DNA of 50,872 bases, from contig NZ_QNFZ01000290.1 of the NCBI RefSeq assembly GCF_003313395.1, positions 1 through 50,872 of the forward strand, in the 5' to 3' direction. A program made the translations under genes and the position numbers. Source of the DNA: Nonomuraea lactucae (GTDB lineage: Bacteria; Actinomycetota; Actinomycetes; Streptosporangiales; Streptosporangiaceae). Below the pieces are notes generated by a model that saw only the letters and a list, made by a program, of their open reading frames with translations, was not told the DNA's origin and did not search any database. Below, piece by piece: positions 1 to 9,097 of this stretch. The stretch's first letter is position 1, and every line of letters begins with the position of its first letter.

Positions 1-498
1 GGTCTCCTGGTCACCGCGGCCGCGCGTCTCCACCTCGCCGCGGCGCCGCTGCCCGCGCGAGCCCGGCTCCCGCTGCCCCGGACCCGGCTGCCCCTGGCCG
101 GGGTGCCCCTGGCCGGGGTGCCCCTGACCAGGGTGTACCTGACCGGGGGGTCCCTGACCGGGCAGCCCATGGCCGGGCGCTCCTTGGCCGGGCCGACCCG
201 GGTAGGGCTGTCCCTGGTCGCGCGACCCCGGGGCGGCGGCTCTGGGCGGTGTGGCAGGCCCTGGCTCGTACGACTGCGCGGCCATCGCGCCCGTCTGCTC
301 GTAGGCGGCTTCCGGACGACGTGGAGGCTCCGCCGTGCTCCAGCCGGACTCGGCGGTTTGCGGCGCGGACCCGTGGGGAACGGAACGAGACGAGCTGGAG
401 CGACGGCGCCTCCCCGGGCGGGCCGTCCCCTCGTTGCTGCTGTAACTCACACGTCCTCGCATCGTCGTCGGATAGAACGGCGGTTGGGCGTGAGACAC
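1..498 (-). CDS. Penicillin-binding protein, N-terminal part (partial at left edge)
   Basis: Only the first 166 codons lie in the window; the frame is open through base 1. The visible protein has no catalytic domain. It is a basic, Ser/Arg-rich stretch followed by a Gly/Pro/Gln-rich tail with tandem GQGHP-type pentapeptides (bases about 80-140), as expected for the cytoplasmic N-terminus of an actinobacterial class A penicillin-binding protein (glycosyltransferase/transpeptidase of cell-wall synthesis). I chose the GTG at 498 because GAAGG lies 7 nt upstream (506-510). An ATG at 462 in the same frame has no Shine-Dalgarno. The functional name rests on conserved gene order: a penicillin-binding protein gene sits divergent to the padR-ino1 pair in Streptomyces. 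The catalytic domains are outside the window, so the name is inferred. Confidence 0.6.
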   Translation of the reverse strand, partial: MSHAQPPFYPTTMRGRVSYSSNEGTARPGRRRRSSSSRSVPHGSAPQTAESGWSTAEPPRRPEAAYEQTGAMAAQSYEPGPATPPRAAAPGSRDQGQPYPGRPGQGAPGHGLPGQGPPGQVHPGQGHPGQGHPGQGQPGPGQREPGSRGQRRRGEVETRGRGDQET

Positions 499-1035
499 CC
501 CGCCGCCTTCGGTCGTGACGGTCGGCCGGCGAGGTCCGGCGGTCCGTTGCCGAGGACGAACGAGACCGTCAGATGGTGCCAAGGAGAACCTTGGCAGACC
601 CCGACGAGGCTCACACGGAACTCGTCGTAATCATGAGCCATCCTGACCAGATCTGACGCGACCTTTGCACGACCGGCATGGCGTGCCCGGAGATCCCCGT
701 GAACATAGGTCGCGCCGGTGAAGTTCTCACGTCCGTACACCGGGCAGAGGCGTCCGGATGGCGCGCCGGAACGGCGGGCCACCCGGAGGAGGCAGGGCTG
801 TGCGGCACAGATGTTCAGGTGCGGGGCGCGCCGGGCACGCGAGGAGCGGACCACCGCTCTTGTCGCGAGGGCGTCATCCACCACCTTTCTCTGTGAACAC
901 ATGAGCGCCAGACTACGGCTTTTTGCCCACTCCTCCCAACGCCTTGGTGAAGTCGCTGATTGCCGCGATATAGCGAGCCGACGTATCCTCAAGATGTATC
1001 GGCTCGATACATCAACGCGAGAGGGGGCGGTTCCT
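499..1035. other. Divergent intergenic region between the pbp gene and padR
   Basis: This 537-bp gap should carry promoters for both divergent genes. Apart from the palindromic operator at 994-1012 I see no gene, repeat or RNA. Short open frames here have no ribosome-binding site and no recognisable protein. Confidence 0.5.
994..1012. promoter_or_regulatory. PadR-type operator, perfect inverted repeat
   Basis: ATGTATCG, GCT, CGATACAT: 8-bp perfect arms around a 3-bp centre. It contains the ATGT/ACAT half-sites typical of PadR-family operators and ends 23 bp before the padR start. Autoregulation is the simplest reading. Confidence 0.75.
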
Positions 1036-1620
1036 GTGGGCGGCGGGCAGGGCAGAGTCCTGGAACTGGCCGTGCTCGGGTCACTCCACGAAACGCCGCT
1101 TCACGGCTACGAGCTGCGCAAACGGCTCAACGCTCTGCTGGGGATGTTCCGTGCGTTCTCGTACGGGTCGCTCTATCCCTGCCTGCGATCACTGCTGCGG
1201 CAGGGCCTCATCGCGGAGGAGCAGCCGGCGGCCACCACCATCGTGGGCGGCCGGTCGAAGATCGTCTACAAGCTGACCGCCGAGGGCAAGGAGCGGCTCC
1301 AGGAGCTGCTCACCCAGGCGGGCCCGTCCGCGTGGGAGGACGAGAGCTTCGGCGTCCACTTCGCCTTCTTCAGGCACACGGAGGCCGAGGTGCGCCTGCG
1401 CATCCTCGAAGGCCGCCGCAGCCGGCTGGAGGAGCGGCTCGACAGTGTGCGCACCGCCCTGGCCCGCACCAGGGAGCGCCTCGACAGCTACACGCTGGAG
1501 CTGCAGCGTCACGGTCTCGAATCGGTCGAACGCGAGGTGCGTTGGCTGAACGAGCTGATCGCGACGGAGAGACGGGCCTCGCAAGAGCCCGACAGAGATA
1601 TCACCTCAACTGATGAGTAA
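1036..1620 (+). CDS. PadR-family transcriptional regulator
   Basis: 194-residue regulator. The N-terminal winged helix-turn-helix (about residues 7-90) has the PadR signatures HGYELRKRL and [10 protein letters not shown]; the C-terminal half (about 110-190) is Arg/Glu-rich and predicted coiled-coil, as in the dimerisation domain of the family. The start is GTG 1036, preceded by a GAGGGGG purine run; the frame stays open far upstream but that part has no PadR similarity. The stop overlaps a possible ATG (1613) of ino1, and the likely ino1 start is 14 bp further on, so the two genes are probably cotranscribed. The palindrome at 994-1012 is a likely target. The ligand is unknown. The same padR-ino1 pair is found in Streptomyces. 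Confidence 0.9.
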   Translation: MGGGQGRVLELAVLGSLHETPLHGYELRKRLNALLGMFRAFSYGSLYPCLRSLLRQGLIAEEQPAATTIVGGRSKIVYKLTAEGKERLQELLTQAGPSAWEDESFGVHFAFFRHTEAEVRLRILEGRRSRLEERLDSVRTALARTRERLDSYTLELQRHGLESVEREVRWLNELIATERRASQEPDRDITSTDE

Positions 1621-1633
1621 GGGAGCGAGTGCG

Positions 1634-2713
1634 ATGGGTTCGGTTCGCGTGGCCATTGTCGGTGTCGGCAACTGCGCGGCGTCGCTGGTCCAGGGCGTGC
1701 ACTACTACAGGGACGCCGACCCGGCCGCACGGGTGCCCGGCCTGATGCACGTGAGGTTCGGCGACTACCACGTCGGCGACGTCGAGTTCGTCGCCGCGTT
1801 CGACGTGGACGCCAAGAAGGTCGGCCGCGACCTGTCCGAGGCGATCGTCGCCAGCGAGAACAACACCATCAAGATCGCGGACGTGCCGCCGACGGGGGTG
1901 ACCGTGCAGCGCGGCCACACCTTCGACGGATTGGGCGAGTACTACCGCGAGATCATCGAGGAGTCCGACGAGGCGCCCGTCGACGTGGTCAAGGTGCTGC
2001 GCGACAACCGGGTGGACGTCCTGGTCTCCTACCTGCCCGTGGGCTCGGAGGAGGCCGACAGGTTCTACGCGCAGTGCGCCCTCGACGCGAAGGTGGCGTT
2101 CGTCAACGCGCTTCCGGTGTTCATCGCCTCGGACCCCGAGTGGGCCGAGAAGTTCACCCAGGCGGGCGTGCCGATCGTCGGCGACGACATCAAGTCGCAG
2201 GTCGGCGCCACGATCACGCACCGCGTCATGGCCAAGCTGTTCGAGGACCGCGGGGTCGAGCTGCTGCGCACCTACCAGCTCAACTTCGGCGGCAACATGG
2301 ACTTCATGAACATGCTGGAGCGCACGCGCCTCCAGTCGAAGAAGATCTCCAAGACCCAGTCGGTCACCTCGCAGATCCCGCACGAGATGCGCAAGGCCGA
2401 CGTGCACATCGGCCCGTCGGACCACGTGCCGTGGCTCGACGACCGCAAGTGGGCCTACGTCCGCCTGGAGGGCCGCTCGTTCGGCGACACCCCGCTCAAC
2501 CTCGAGTACAAGCTAGAGGTCTGGGACTCGCCCAATTCGGCGGGCATCATCATCGACGCGGTCCGCGCCGCCAAGATCGCCCTCGACAGGGGCATCGGCG
2601 GCCCCATCCTGAGCGCGTCGTCGTACTTCATGAAGTCGCCGCCGGTCCAGCACTCGGACGACGACGCCCGCGACTACGTGGAGAAGTTCATCCGCGGCGA
2701 GGTGGAGCGGTAA
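1634..2713 (+). CDS. ino1: Inositol-3-phosphate synthase
   Basis: 359-residue cytosolic NAD-dependent enzyme converting glucose-6-phosphate to 1L-myo-inositol 3-phosphate, the entry point to inositol phospholipids and mycothiol in actinobacteria. The dinucleotide-binding GVGNCAAS is at residues 10-17. Other family blocks are [15 protein letters not shown], the GGNMDF stretch and the C-terminal SYFMKSPP. I prefer ATG 1634 to ATG 1613: AAGGGAG sits at a good distance before 1634, and the protein then begins [10 protein letters not shown] as in Streptomyces orthologues. It probably shares a transcript with padR and ends at a strong hairpin (2733-2756). Control by the upstream PadR protein is inferred from that arrangement. 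Confidence 0.96.
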   Translation: MGSVRVAIVGVGNCAASLVQGVHYYRDADPAARVPGLMHVRFGDYHVGDVEFVAAFDVDAKKVGRDLSEAIVASENNTIKIADVPPTGVTVQRGHTFDGLGEYYREIIEESDEAPVDVVKVLRDNRVDVLVSYLPVGSEEADRFYAQCALDAKVAFVNALPVFIASDPEWAEKFTQAGVPIVGDDIKSQVGATITHRVMAKLFEDRGVELLRTYQLNFGGNMDFMNMLERTRLQSKKISKTQSVTSQIPHEMRKADVHIGPSDHVPWLDDRKWAYVRLEGRSFGDTPLNLEYKLEVWDSPNSAGIIIDAVRAAKIALDRGIGGPILSASSYFMKSPPVQHSDDDARDYVEKFIRGEVER

Positions 2714-2732
2714 CCCCATCCGGGGAGACGGC

Positions 2733-2756
2733 GGCTGACCCCGTGGGGGGTCAGCC
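2733..2756. terminator. Bidirectional hairpin between convergent ino1 and idi
   Basis: Perfect 10-bp stem GGCTGACCCC / GGGGTCAGCC with a GTGG loop, between the ino1 stop (2713) and the end of idi. The right arm covers the idi stop codon. Its symmetry suits termination in both directions. Confidence 0.75.
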
Positions 2757-3350
2757 CGCGCCGTGGCTCACGCGGGCGGCCGGAGGAAGGCCGCTCTCGT
2801 CGGCCGGGGTCCAGGCCAGCGGGTCGGGGCCCAGCTCCATGAGGAGCGGCACCTGCTCCGCGCACCAGGGCGAGACGGCGAGGGCGTGGCTGAGCACCCC
2901 GTCGACGAACTCCTTCCACGGCAGCCACAGGGCCTCGCCGACCTCGTCGGGATTGGGCACGGCCAGGGCGTCGACCGTGACGCGATAGACCGGGCACAGC
3001 TCGTGCTCGACGACGCCGTTGCCCATGACCGCGCGGTAGGCGAAAGCCGGGAGCATGAGGTCGGCGGGCGCGGCCGGCAGGCCGAGCTCGTAGGAGAGCC
3101 GGCGCGTGACCGCGCGGTCGAGCGGCTCGCCGGGCAGCGGGTGGCCGCAGCAGCTGTTGGTGAGCACTCCGGGCCAGGTGACCTTGTGCGCGGCCCGCCT
3201 CGTGAGCAGCACGCGCCCGTCGTGGTCGAAGACATAGCTGGAGAACGCCAGGTGAAGCGGGGTCTCCTGACCGTGCACCGACGACTTGCGCGCGGTGCCG
3301 ATCGCGTGGCCCTCTTCGTCTACGAGCACCACGAGTTCATCAGACGTCAC
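2751..3350 (-). CDS. idi: Isopentenyl-diphosphate delta-isomerase, type I
   Basis: 199-residue Nudix-fold enzyme interconverting isopentenyl and dimethylallyl diphosphate for terpenoid and polyprenyl-carrier synthesis. The NSCCGHP block puts the catalytic Cys at residue 67 or 68, and the metal-binding EHELCPVY block (Glu115, Glu117) is intact. His32 in the TPLHLAF stretch is also present. Length is typical for bacterial type I enzymes. The start is GTG 3350; no strong Shine-Dalgarno is visible, so it could be leaderless or begin slightly differently. The gene is convergent with ino1 and shares its terminator. Confidence 0.94.
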   Translation of the reverse strand: MTSDELVVLVDEEGHAIGTARKSSVHGQETPLHLAFSSYVFDHDGRVLLTRRAAHKVTWPGVLTNSCCGHPLPGEPLDRAVTRRLSYELGLPAAPADLMLPAFAYRAVMGNGVVEHELCPVYRVTVDALAVPNPDEVGEALWLPWKEFVDGVLSHALAVSPWCAEQVPLLMELGPDPLAWTPADESGLPPAARVSHGAG

Positions 3351-3495
3351 GCTATGAAGCGTACGTGATCATGAGAGTGGTTCGGACCACGATCGCGACC
3401 TGCGGCGCCAACCTTTGGCGGGCGCCTCCGGCAAGCGGCCGCACCCCTCCCCGCCGGTGCCCCGGCCTCTCGCGCGCCGGCGGCCGGATGCCCGG

Positions 3496-3501
3496 CTAGG
3501 C
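3496..3501 (+). promoter_or_regulatory. Possible -10 element for a leaderless MFS mRNA
   Basis: TAGGCT (TANNNT type) lies 7 nt before GTG 3509, so transcription would begin at or next to the start codon. No Shine-Dalgarno is present. No convincing -35 box was found. Confidence 0.4.
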
Positions 3502-3508
3502 TGGCTGC

Positions 3509-4789
3509 GTGTCGTTCGTCGCCGATCTCCGCGTGGTCCTGGAAGGCCGGGATTTCCGCCGGCTGTTCAGCACGCGACTGGTCTCGCAGTTCTCCGACGG
3601 GATCTTCCAGTTCGGCGTGACGAGCTTCGCGTTCTTCAGCCCCGAGCGGCAGACCACCGCCCTGGCCGTTGCCACGGGGCTGGCCGTGCTGCTGCTGCCG
3701 TACAGCGTGCTGGGGCCGTTCGTCGGGGTGTTCATCGACCGCTGGTCGCGGCGGCAGATCCTGGTGATCGCGCCGATCGTGCGCGGCGCGCTGCTGCTGG
3801 CGGCTGCCGCGCTGGTCGCGGCAGACATGCCTGATCAGGTGTTCTACGGGGCCGCGCTCGGCGTGCTGGGGGTCAACCGGTTCTTCCTGGCCGCGCTCGG
3901 CGCCTCGCTCCCGCACGTGGTGCCGGCCGACCGCCTGATGGCGGCCAACGCTGTCACGCCGACCTCGGGCACGGTGCTGACGTTCGTCGGCGCGGGGGTG
4001 GGGTTCCTGCTGCGCGAGGTGTTCGGCGGCGGTGACTCGGGCACGGCGCTGTTGCTCGTCATCTCCGGCGTGGTGTTCGGCCTCAGCGCGCTGATCGCCC
4101 GCACGATGGAGCGCTCGCTGCTCGGCCCCTCCTACGACCCCGACCGGCCGCAGGCCCGCGAGGCCGTGCGCAACGTGCTGGTCGGCCTGGTCGACGGGGC
4201 GAGGCACCTGGTCCACCACCGCATCGCCGCCGCCACGATGGGCGCGATGGCCACCCACCGGTTCCTGTACGGCATGGCGACCGCCCTGGGCATCATCCTC
4301 TACCGCTACTACTTCACCGGCGGCGATCCCGACGCGGCGCTGCGCGGGAGCAGCCTGGTGCTCGCCACCTCCGGCGTCGGCTACTTCCTCGCCGTGATCG
4401 TCACGCCGTGGGCGACGGAGCGGTTCACGATCGAGAGGTGGGTGACCATCGCGCTGGCGTCGGCGGGTGTGCTCGCCGGGGTGGTGGTGATGCCGTTCCA
4501 GGAGTGGGGGCTGCCGGTGGCCGGGTTCGTGCTGGGCCTCGCCGGGCAGAGCGTCAAGATCTGCGCTGACACGACCGTGCAGCGCGACGTGGAGGACGCC
4601 TACCTGGGCCGGGCGTTCTCGATCTACGACATGCTGTTCAACGGCATGTACGTGCTGGCCGCCGCGCTCTCGGCGATGATCCTGCCGCCTGACGGCAAGT
4701 CCTACCTGGCCGTGGCGATCATCACGGTGGGCTATCCGGTGGGCGCCCTGGCCTACCGGATGATCACCACGCAGCGGGTGAAAGCGTAA
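3509..4789 (+). CDS. MFS transporter
   Basis: 426-residue integral membrane protein with about 12 hydrophobic segments and the MFS loop signature GVFIDRWSRRQ (about residues 75-85) after transmembrane segment 2. A charged central loop (MERSLLGPSYDPDRPQ region) separates the two six-helix halves. The substrate cannot be read from sequence. The GTG at 3509 is very close to a -10-like TAGGCT and lacks a Shine-Dalgarno, consistent with a leaderless transcript. It is convergent with cca, whose stop is only 11 bp away. An MFS gene at this place is conserved in Streptomyces oriC regions. Confidence 0.85.
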   Translation: MSFVADLRVVLEGRDFRRLFSTRLVSQFSDGIFQFGVTSFAFFSPERQTTALAVATGLAVLLLPYSVLGPFVGVFIDRWSRRQILVIAPIVRGALLLAAAALVAADMPDQVFYGAALGVLGVNRFFLAALGASLPHVVPADRLMAANAVTPTSGTVLTFVGAGVGFLLREVFGGGDSGTALLLVISGVVFGLSALIARTMERSLLGPSYDPDRPQAREAVRNVLVGLVDGARHLVHHRIAAATMGAMATHRFLYGMATALGIILYRYYFTGGDPDAALRGSSLVLATSGVGYFLAVIVTPWATERFTIERWVTIALASAGVLAGVVVMPFQEWGLPVAGFVLGLAGQSVKICADTTVQRDVEDAYLGRAFSIYDMLFNGMYVLAAALSAMILPPDGKSYLAVAIITVGYPVGALAYRMITTQRVKA

Positions 4790-4800
4790 GGCGCGGGCCG

Positions 4801-6243
4801 TCAGGGGGCCGGGACGCCGTTGTCGCGCGCCCAGCCGAGGAGCGCCTCCGTGGCTGCGTCCTTGCCGATGAGGCCCTTGTCCAGGCGCAAGTCCAGCAGG
4901 AACTTGTACGCCTTGCCCACGACCGGACCCGGCCCGACGGCCAGAACGCGCTGGATCTCGTTGCCGTCGAGCTCCGGGCGGATCTTGGCCAGCTCCTCCT
5001 CCTCGGCCAGCCGGGCGATGCGCTGCTCCAACTGGTCATAGGTGCGCGACAGGGCCGTGGCCTTGCGCTTGTTGCGCGTCGTGCAGTCGGCCCTGGTCAG
5101 CTTGTGGAGGCGGGCCAGCAGGTGCCCGGCGTCGCGGACGTAGCGGCGCACGGCGCTGTCGGTCCACTCCCCCGTGCCGTAGCCGTGGAAGCGCAGGTGG
5201 AGCTCCACCAGCCGCGACACGTCGGCCACGACGTCCTTGGGGAACCTGAGCTCCGTCATGCGCTTCTTGGTCAGCTGCGCGCCCACCACCTCGTGGTGGT
5301 GGAAGGAGACGCGCCCGCCCGGCTCGTGGCGCCGCGTCTTGGGCTTGCCGATGTCGTGCATGAGCGCCGCCCAGCGCAGGACGCGGTCGGGCTTGCCGTC
5401 CTCCTCCTGCGCGATGGCCTGGTCGAGCACGGTCAGCGTGTGCTCGTAGACGTCCTTGTGGCGGTGGTGCTCATCGATCTCCAGGCGGAGCCTGGGCAGC
5501 TCGGGGAGCACGTGGGCGGCGAGCCCGGTCTCGACCAGCAGGCCGAGGCCCTCTCGGGGGTGGACCGCGCAGACCAGCTTGTCGAGCTCGTCGCGGATGC
5601 GCTCGGCGGAGACGATCTCGATGCGCCCGGCCATCGCGGTCATCGCCTCGATCACGGCTCCGTCGACCGTGAAGCCGAGCTGGGCGGCGAACCTGGCCGC
5701 GCGCAGCATGCGCAGGGGGTCGTCGTCGAAGGACCGCTCGGGCGTGCCGGGGGTCCGCAGCCGCCTGGCGGCCAGATCGGTCAGGCCGCCGTAGGGGTCG
5801 ACGAACTCGTGGCCGGGCAGCCGCACGGCCATCGCGTTGACGGCGAAGTCGCGCCGCTCCAGGTCGGCCTCGAGGGTCTCGCCGTACATCACCTCGGGCT
5901 TGCGCGACTTGGGGTCGTAGGACTCGCTCCGGTAGGTGGTGATCTCGATCTGCCAGCCGCCCTTGCGGACTCCCACCGTGCCGAAGTCGATGCCTATCGT
6001 CCACACCGAGTCGGCCCAGTCGCGCACCATTTCGAGCACGCGCTCGGGGTGTGCGTCGGTCGTCAGGTCGAGATCGTTGCCCGCGCGGCCGAGGAGGATG
6101 TCGCGCACGGGACCGCCGACGAGGGCGAGCTCGTGGCCCTGGGCGGCGAACAGGCGGCCGAGCTCGTCGGCCACGGGGGCGATCTTTCGAAACAGGTCTC
6201 TCATGGCCCGTTGCTGGTTGTCGGTCAGATTTGAATCGGACAA
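4801..6243 (-). CDS. cca: CCA tRNA nucleotidyltransferase
   Basis: 480-residue enzyme that adds or repairs the 3' CCA end of tRNA, or the poly(A) polymerase-type paralogue of the same family. The polymerase-beta-like head has LVGGPVRDILLGR (about residues 41-53) with the metal-binding DLD at 57-59, and RRDFAVNAMA follows. A central HD domain contains HHRHKDVYEH and LMHDIGKP. I chose TTG 6243, with AAGGA 10 nt upstream, which matches the usual length; the frame stays open to TTG 6312. The gene is divergent from the YbaK-like gene and convergent with the MFS gene. Confidence 0.93.
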   Translation of the reverse strand: MSDSNLTDNQQRAMRDLFRKIAPVADELGRLFAAQGHELALVGGPVRDILLGRAGNDLDLTTDAHPERVLEMVRDWADSVWTIGIDFGTVGVRKGGWQIEITTYRSESYDPKSRKPEVMYGETLEADLERRDFAVNAMAVRLPGHEFVDPYGGLTDLAARRLRTPGTPERSFDDDPLRMLRAARFAAQLGFTVDGAVIEAMTAMAGRIEIVSAERIRDELDKLVCAVHPREGLGLLVETGLAAHVLPELPRLRLEIDEHHRHKDVYEHTLTVLDQAIAQEEDGKPDRVLRWAALMHDIGKPKTRRHEPGGRVSFHHHEVVGAQLTKKRMTELRFPKDVVADVSRLVELHLRFHGYGTGEWTDSAVRRYVRDAGHLLARLHKLTRADCTTRNKRKATALSRTYDQLEQRIARLAEEEELAKIRPELDGNEIQRVLAVGPGPVVGKAYKFLLDLRLDKGLIGKDAATEALLGWARDNGVPAP

Positions 6244-6350
6244 GCTGGGTAGGTCCTTCGATTCCGGAACATATCCCCCGGGCCATATGAGGTCCGGGTT
6301 ACCGTCGGTCAAACAGGACCGTCGGGGGCCAAGGAACGAAGGAGCGTGTT

Positions 6351-6872
6351 ATGAAGGACGCCCTCGCGATCCACCGCTGGCTCCTCGCACACCAGGTCCA
6401 CCATGAGATCGTACGCCTTCCGCGTCCCATCACCGGCGCGGACGAACTGCCCGAGACGATCTCCGCGCCGCCCGAGAGGTGCGTGGCGGTCACGGTTCTC
6501 GAGGCCACCACCAGGATAGGCGACGCGGTCATCGCCGTCGTCTCCACGGTAGCGGCCCAGCCCCGGCCCGGGGCCGTGGGCGGCCTGCTGGGCGTGCGGA
6601 AGGTCCGCCCCGCCACCGCCTTCGCGGTCAACTCCGCCACCGACTACGCCGACGGGCTGGTGTGCCCGCTCCTGCTGCCCGTCCAGCTCCAGGTTCTGAT
6701 CGACGACAGGCTCCAGCCCGACACTGAGCCGATCTTCACGGCCACCGGAGAACGACACACGGCACTCAGCCTCCGTGCCCTTGACCTGCTGTCTCTCCTC
6801 TCAGGCAAGACCGTGGACCTGAGGATTCCCCGGCCAAGAGGATCTCGTGAGGCGGTCGCGTTGCGGCACTGA
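6351..6872 (+). CDS. YbaK/EbsC-type aminoacyl-tRNA deacylase-like protein
   Basis: 173-residue single-domain protein resembling the YbaK/prolyl-tRNA editing fold, whose members hydrolyse mis-acylated tRNA in trans. The GxRKVRPATAF block, with Lys and the following small residues, and the D-x-x-x-G-x-V-x-P-L stretch fit the family, but overall similarity is loose and the substrate is unknown. The ATG at 6351 has AAGGAG 7 nt upstream. It is divergent from cca, a tRNA-maturation gene, and the pairing is common in actinobacteria. Confidence 0.7.
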   Translation: MKDALAIHRWLLAHQVHHEIVRLPRPITGADELPETISAPPERCVAVTVLEATTRIGDAVIAVVSTVAAQPRPGAVGGLLGVRKVRPATAFAVNSATDYADGLVCPLLLPVQLQVLIDDRLQPDTEPIFTATGERHTALSLRALDLLSLLSGKTVDLRIPRPRGSREAVALRH

Positions 6873-6877
6873 GCCCG

Positions 6878-6923
6878 TACCATTGCGGGCGTGCGCCGTA
6901 CTCCAGACCGGGCGGACACGTGA
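6878..6923 (+). promoter_or_regulatory. -10-like element and leaderless 10-codon upstream frame
   Basis: TACCAT at 6878-6883 lies 7 nt before GTG 6891, which opens a 10-codon frame ending in TGA at 6921-6923. That TGA overlaps the GTG (6920) of the next gene as GTGA. The large gene has no Shine-Dalgarno, so coupling from this frame is a plausible way to start it. Confidence 0.45.
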
Positions 6924-9097
6924 TCCGTAAGGCCACGCTGTTCGCCGCTCTCTCCGCCGCGTTCCTCACGCCCATGGCCGTGACGACGCCCGGCACGGCT
7001 GCCACCACTGACACCCGCGCCACCACGGCCACCACGGCCACCACCGCCACTCCCGCGGGGACCGAGGCCGCCAGGCAGGGGCTCAGCCTCACGGTGTCGC
7101 AGATCACGCCCGAGTGGGCCAAGGGGCAGGCGGACGAGATCAAGATCTCGGGCACGATCCGCAACGACACCGGCGCGGCCCTGGCCAACCTGCGCGTCCG
7201 GCTGCGCTACTCAGCGCAGCGGTTCACCGGCCGCGCCGCCATGGAGGCCTACCAGGCCGACCCGAACGTCGGGACGCTCCCGCCCAGTGTGTCCAGCCAG
7301 TCGAGCGCCTACATCCCCTCCCTGGCGGCGGGCGCGTCGGCGCCGTGGGAGTTCACGCTGACGGCCGCCCAGCTCACCCATCCGGCCGTGCCGTCCTTCG
7401 GCGTCTACCCGATCGCGGTCGAGGTGCAGCAGGACTGGCGTTCGCTGGCCGCGGAGCGCACGTTCCTCACCTACGTGCCCCCGGCCCAGCCCAAGCTCCC
7501 ACGCAACCGCATCGCCGTGGCCCTGCCGGTCATCGACCAGCCGCACCGCGCCGACGACACCAAGTTCGCCGACGACGAGCTGAGCGCCGCGCTGACCGGC
7601 AAGGGCAGGCTCGCCGACCTGGCCCGCATCGCCAAGACGGCGCCCAAGAGCGTCACCTGGTTCGTCGATCCCGCGCTCCTCGACGACGTGAACGCGATGG
7701 TGAAGGGCTACACGGTCGCCACCAAGGACGGCCCGGAGAAGAAGCCCGCCGACAGCGGCGCGGCGCGGTGGCTGGCCGAGATGCGCTCGGCCCTGGCCGC
7801 CTCCCCCGTCGTGGCCACACCGTACGCGGACCCCGACGTGGCCGCCCTCGCCCACCAGGGCCTCGACCCCCAGACCGGCAGGGCGCTCGAGCTGGGCGCC
7901 CAGAAGGCCCGGCTGCTGCTCAAGCCCGACGTCCAGACGGACGTCAACTGGCCCGCCGCGGGCCTGATCGACGCCGACGCGCTGGACCTGCTCTCCGTCG
8001 GCAAGGGTGACATCAAGGTCCGCAAGGTCCTGCTCAACTCCACCAACCTGCCGCCCCAGCCGCCCGTCGCGGTCACCCCCGACGCCGCCGCCACGCTCGA
8101 CAGCGTCAACGGCCCGGTCACCGCGCTGGTCGCCGACGCCGGGCTGAGCCGGATGTTCGAGCCCGACGCCTCGCGATCGGTCCTGCTGAGCAGGCAGCGC
8201 TTCGTCGCCGAGACCGCGATGATCGCCGCCGAGCCGGGCCAGACGGCGCCGCGGTCGCTGGTCGTCGCCCCGTCACGACGCTGGGACCCCAGCCCCACCC
8301 TCGTCTCCACCCTCCTGAAGACCGCGGACCGCCTGCCCTGGCTCACCCTCACCCCGCTCGGCTCGATCAAGCCCGCCAAGGTCCAGGTGCCGCGGGCCGG
8401 CCTGACCTACACCGAGCAGGACCTCAAGGAGGAGCTCAGCGCCAAGTACCTCGGCCCGGTCGAGAACGTCTGGGAGAAGGCGCAGCTCACCAGCCTCATC
8501 ACCAGCGACAGGCCGCCGTCCGCGTTCGACTCCGCCGTGCTCAGGCTGGCCTCGTCCGCCTGGCGCAACCAGACGCGGGCCGGGCGCGCGGTCACCAAGC
8601 TGGTGGACGCCGAGGTCCAGGGCACCATGAACCAGATCTCGATCACGGGGGCCGACCCCGACCGGCCGCGCACCCTGGCGGGGTCCAACGGCGTGGTGCC
8701 CATCAGCGTCAAGAACACCATGGACGCCGAGGTCACGGTCGACGTCGAGGTGACCTCCAACAACCCCCGGCTGCTGCGGGTCGAGCCCCAGCCGTCCACC
8801 CGGTTGGTGATCGGCGGCAACGGGCAGAGCGGTACGCTTCAGGTCCCGCTGACGGCGACGACGAGCGGCAGCGGCGACTCCACGGTGACCGTCCAGCTCA
8901 AGACGTCCGACGGCCGGCCGTACGGCAAGCCCGTCGAGCTGACCATCCGGACCACGGGCTACACCGGGATCGCCCTGGTGATCGTCGGAGCGGCGCTGAC
9001 GGTCATGCTCGCCGCGGTCGTGACGCGGGTGCTGAGGCGCAGATCGCAGCGACGGCTCGCGCGGGCTGCCAGGACACGGGAAAGTGAGACCGTATGA
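6920..9097 (+). CDS. Secreted, membrane-anchored protein of the DUF6049 type
   Basis: 725-residue protein with an N-terminal signal peptide (hydrophobic residues 5-20, then a Thr/Ala-rich low-complexity stretch), a large extracytoplasmic region and one C-terminal transmembrane helix (about 685-708) followed by an Arg-rich cytoplasmic tail. This is the layout of the conserved membrane protein found immediately upstream of murJ across actinobacteria (DUF6049). Function is unknown; its fixed place suggests a role in envelope assembly with the lipid II flippase. It overlaps murJ by 4 bp (ATGA), so the two are translationally coupled. GTG 6920 has no Shine-Dalgarno and overlaps the stop of a tiny upstream frame. 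Confidence 0.8.
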   Translation: MIRKATLFAALSAAFLTPMAVTTPGTAATTDTRATTATTATTATPAGTEAARQGLSLTVSQITPEWAKGQADEIKISGTIRNDTGAALANLRVRLRYSAQRFTGRAAMEAYQADPNVGTLPPSVSSQSSAYIPSLAAGASAPWEFTLTAAQLTHPAVPSFGVYPIAVEVQQDWRSLAAERTFLTYVPPAQPKLPRNRIAVALPVIDQPHRADDTKFADDELSAALTGKGRLADLARIAKTAPKSVTWFVDPALLDDVNAMVKGYTVATKDGPEKKPADSGAARWLAEMRSALAASPVVATPYADPDVAALAHQGLDPQTGRALELGAQKARLLLKPDVQTDVNWPAAGLIDADALDLLSVGKGDIKVRKVLLNSTNLPPQPPVAVTPDAAATLDSVNGPVTALVADAGLSRMFEPDASRSVLLSRQRFVAETAMIAAEPGQTAPRSLVVAPSRRWDPSPTLVSTLLKTADRLPWLTLTPLGSIKPAKVQVPRAGLTYTEQDLKEELSAKYLGPVENVWEKAQLTSLITSDRPPSAFDSAVLRLASSAWRNQTRAGRAVTKLVDAEVQGTMNQISITGADPDRPRTLAGSNGVVPISVKNTMDAEVTVDVEVTSNNPRLLRVEPQPSTRLVIGGNGQSGTLQVPLTATTSGSGDSTVTVQLKTSDGRPYGKPVELTIRTTGYTGIALVIVGAALTVMLAAVVTRVLRRRSQRRLARAARTRESETV

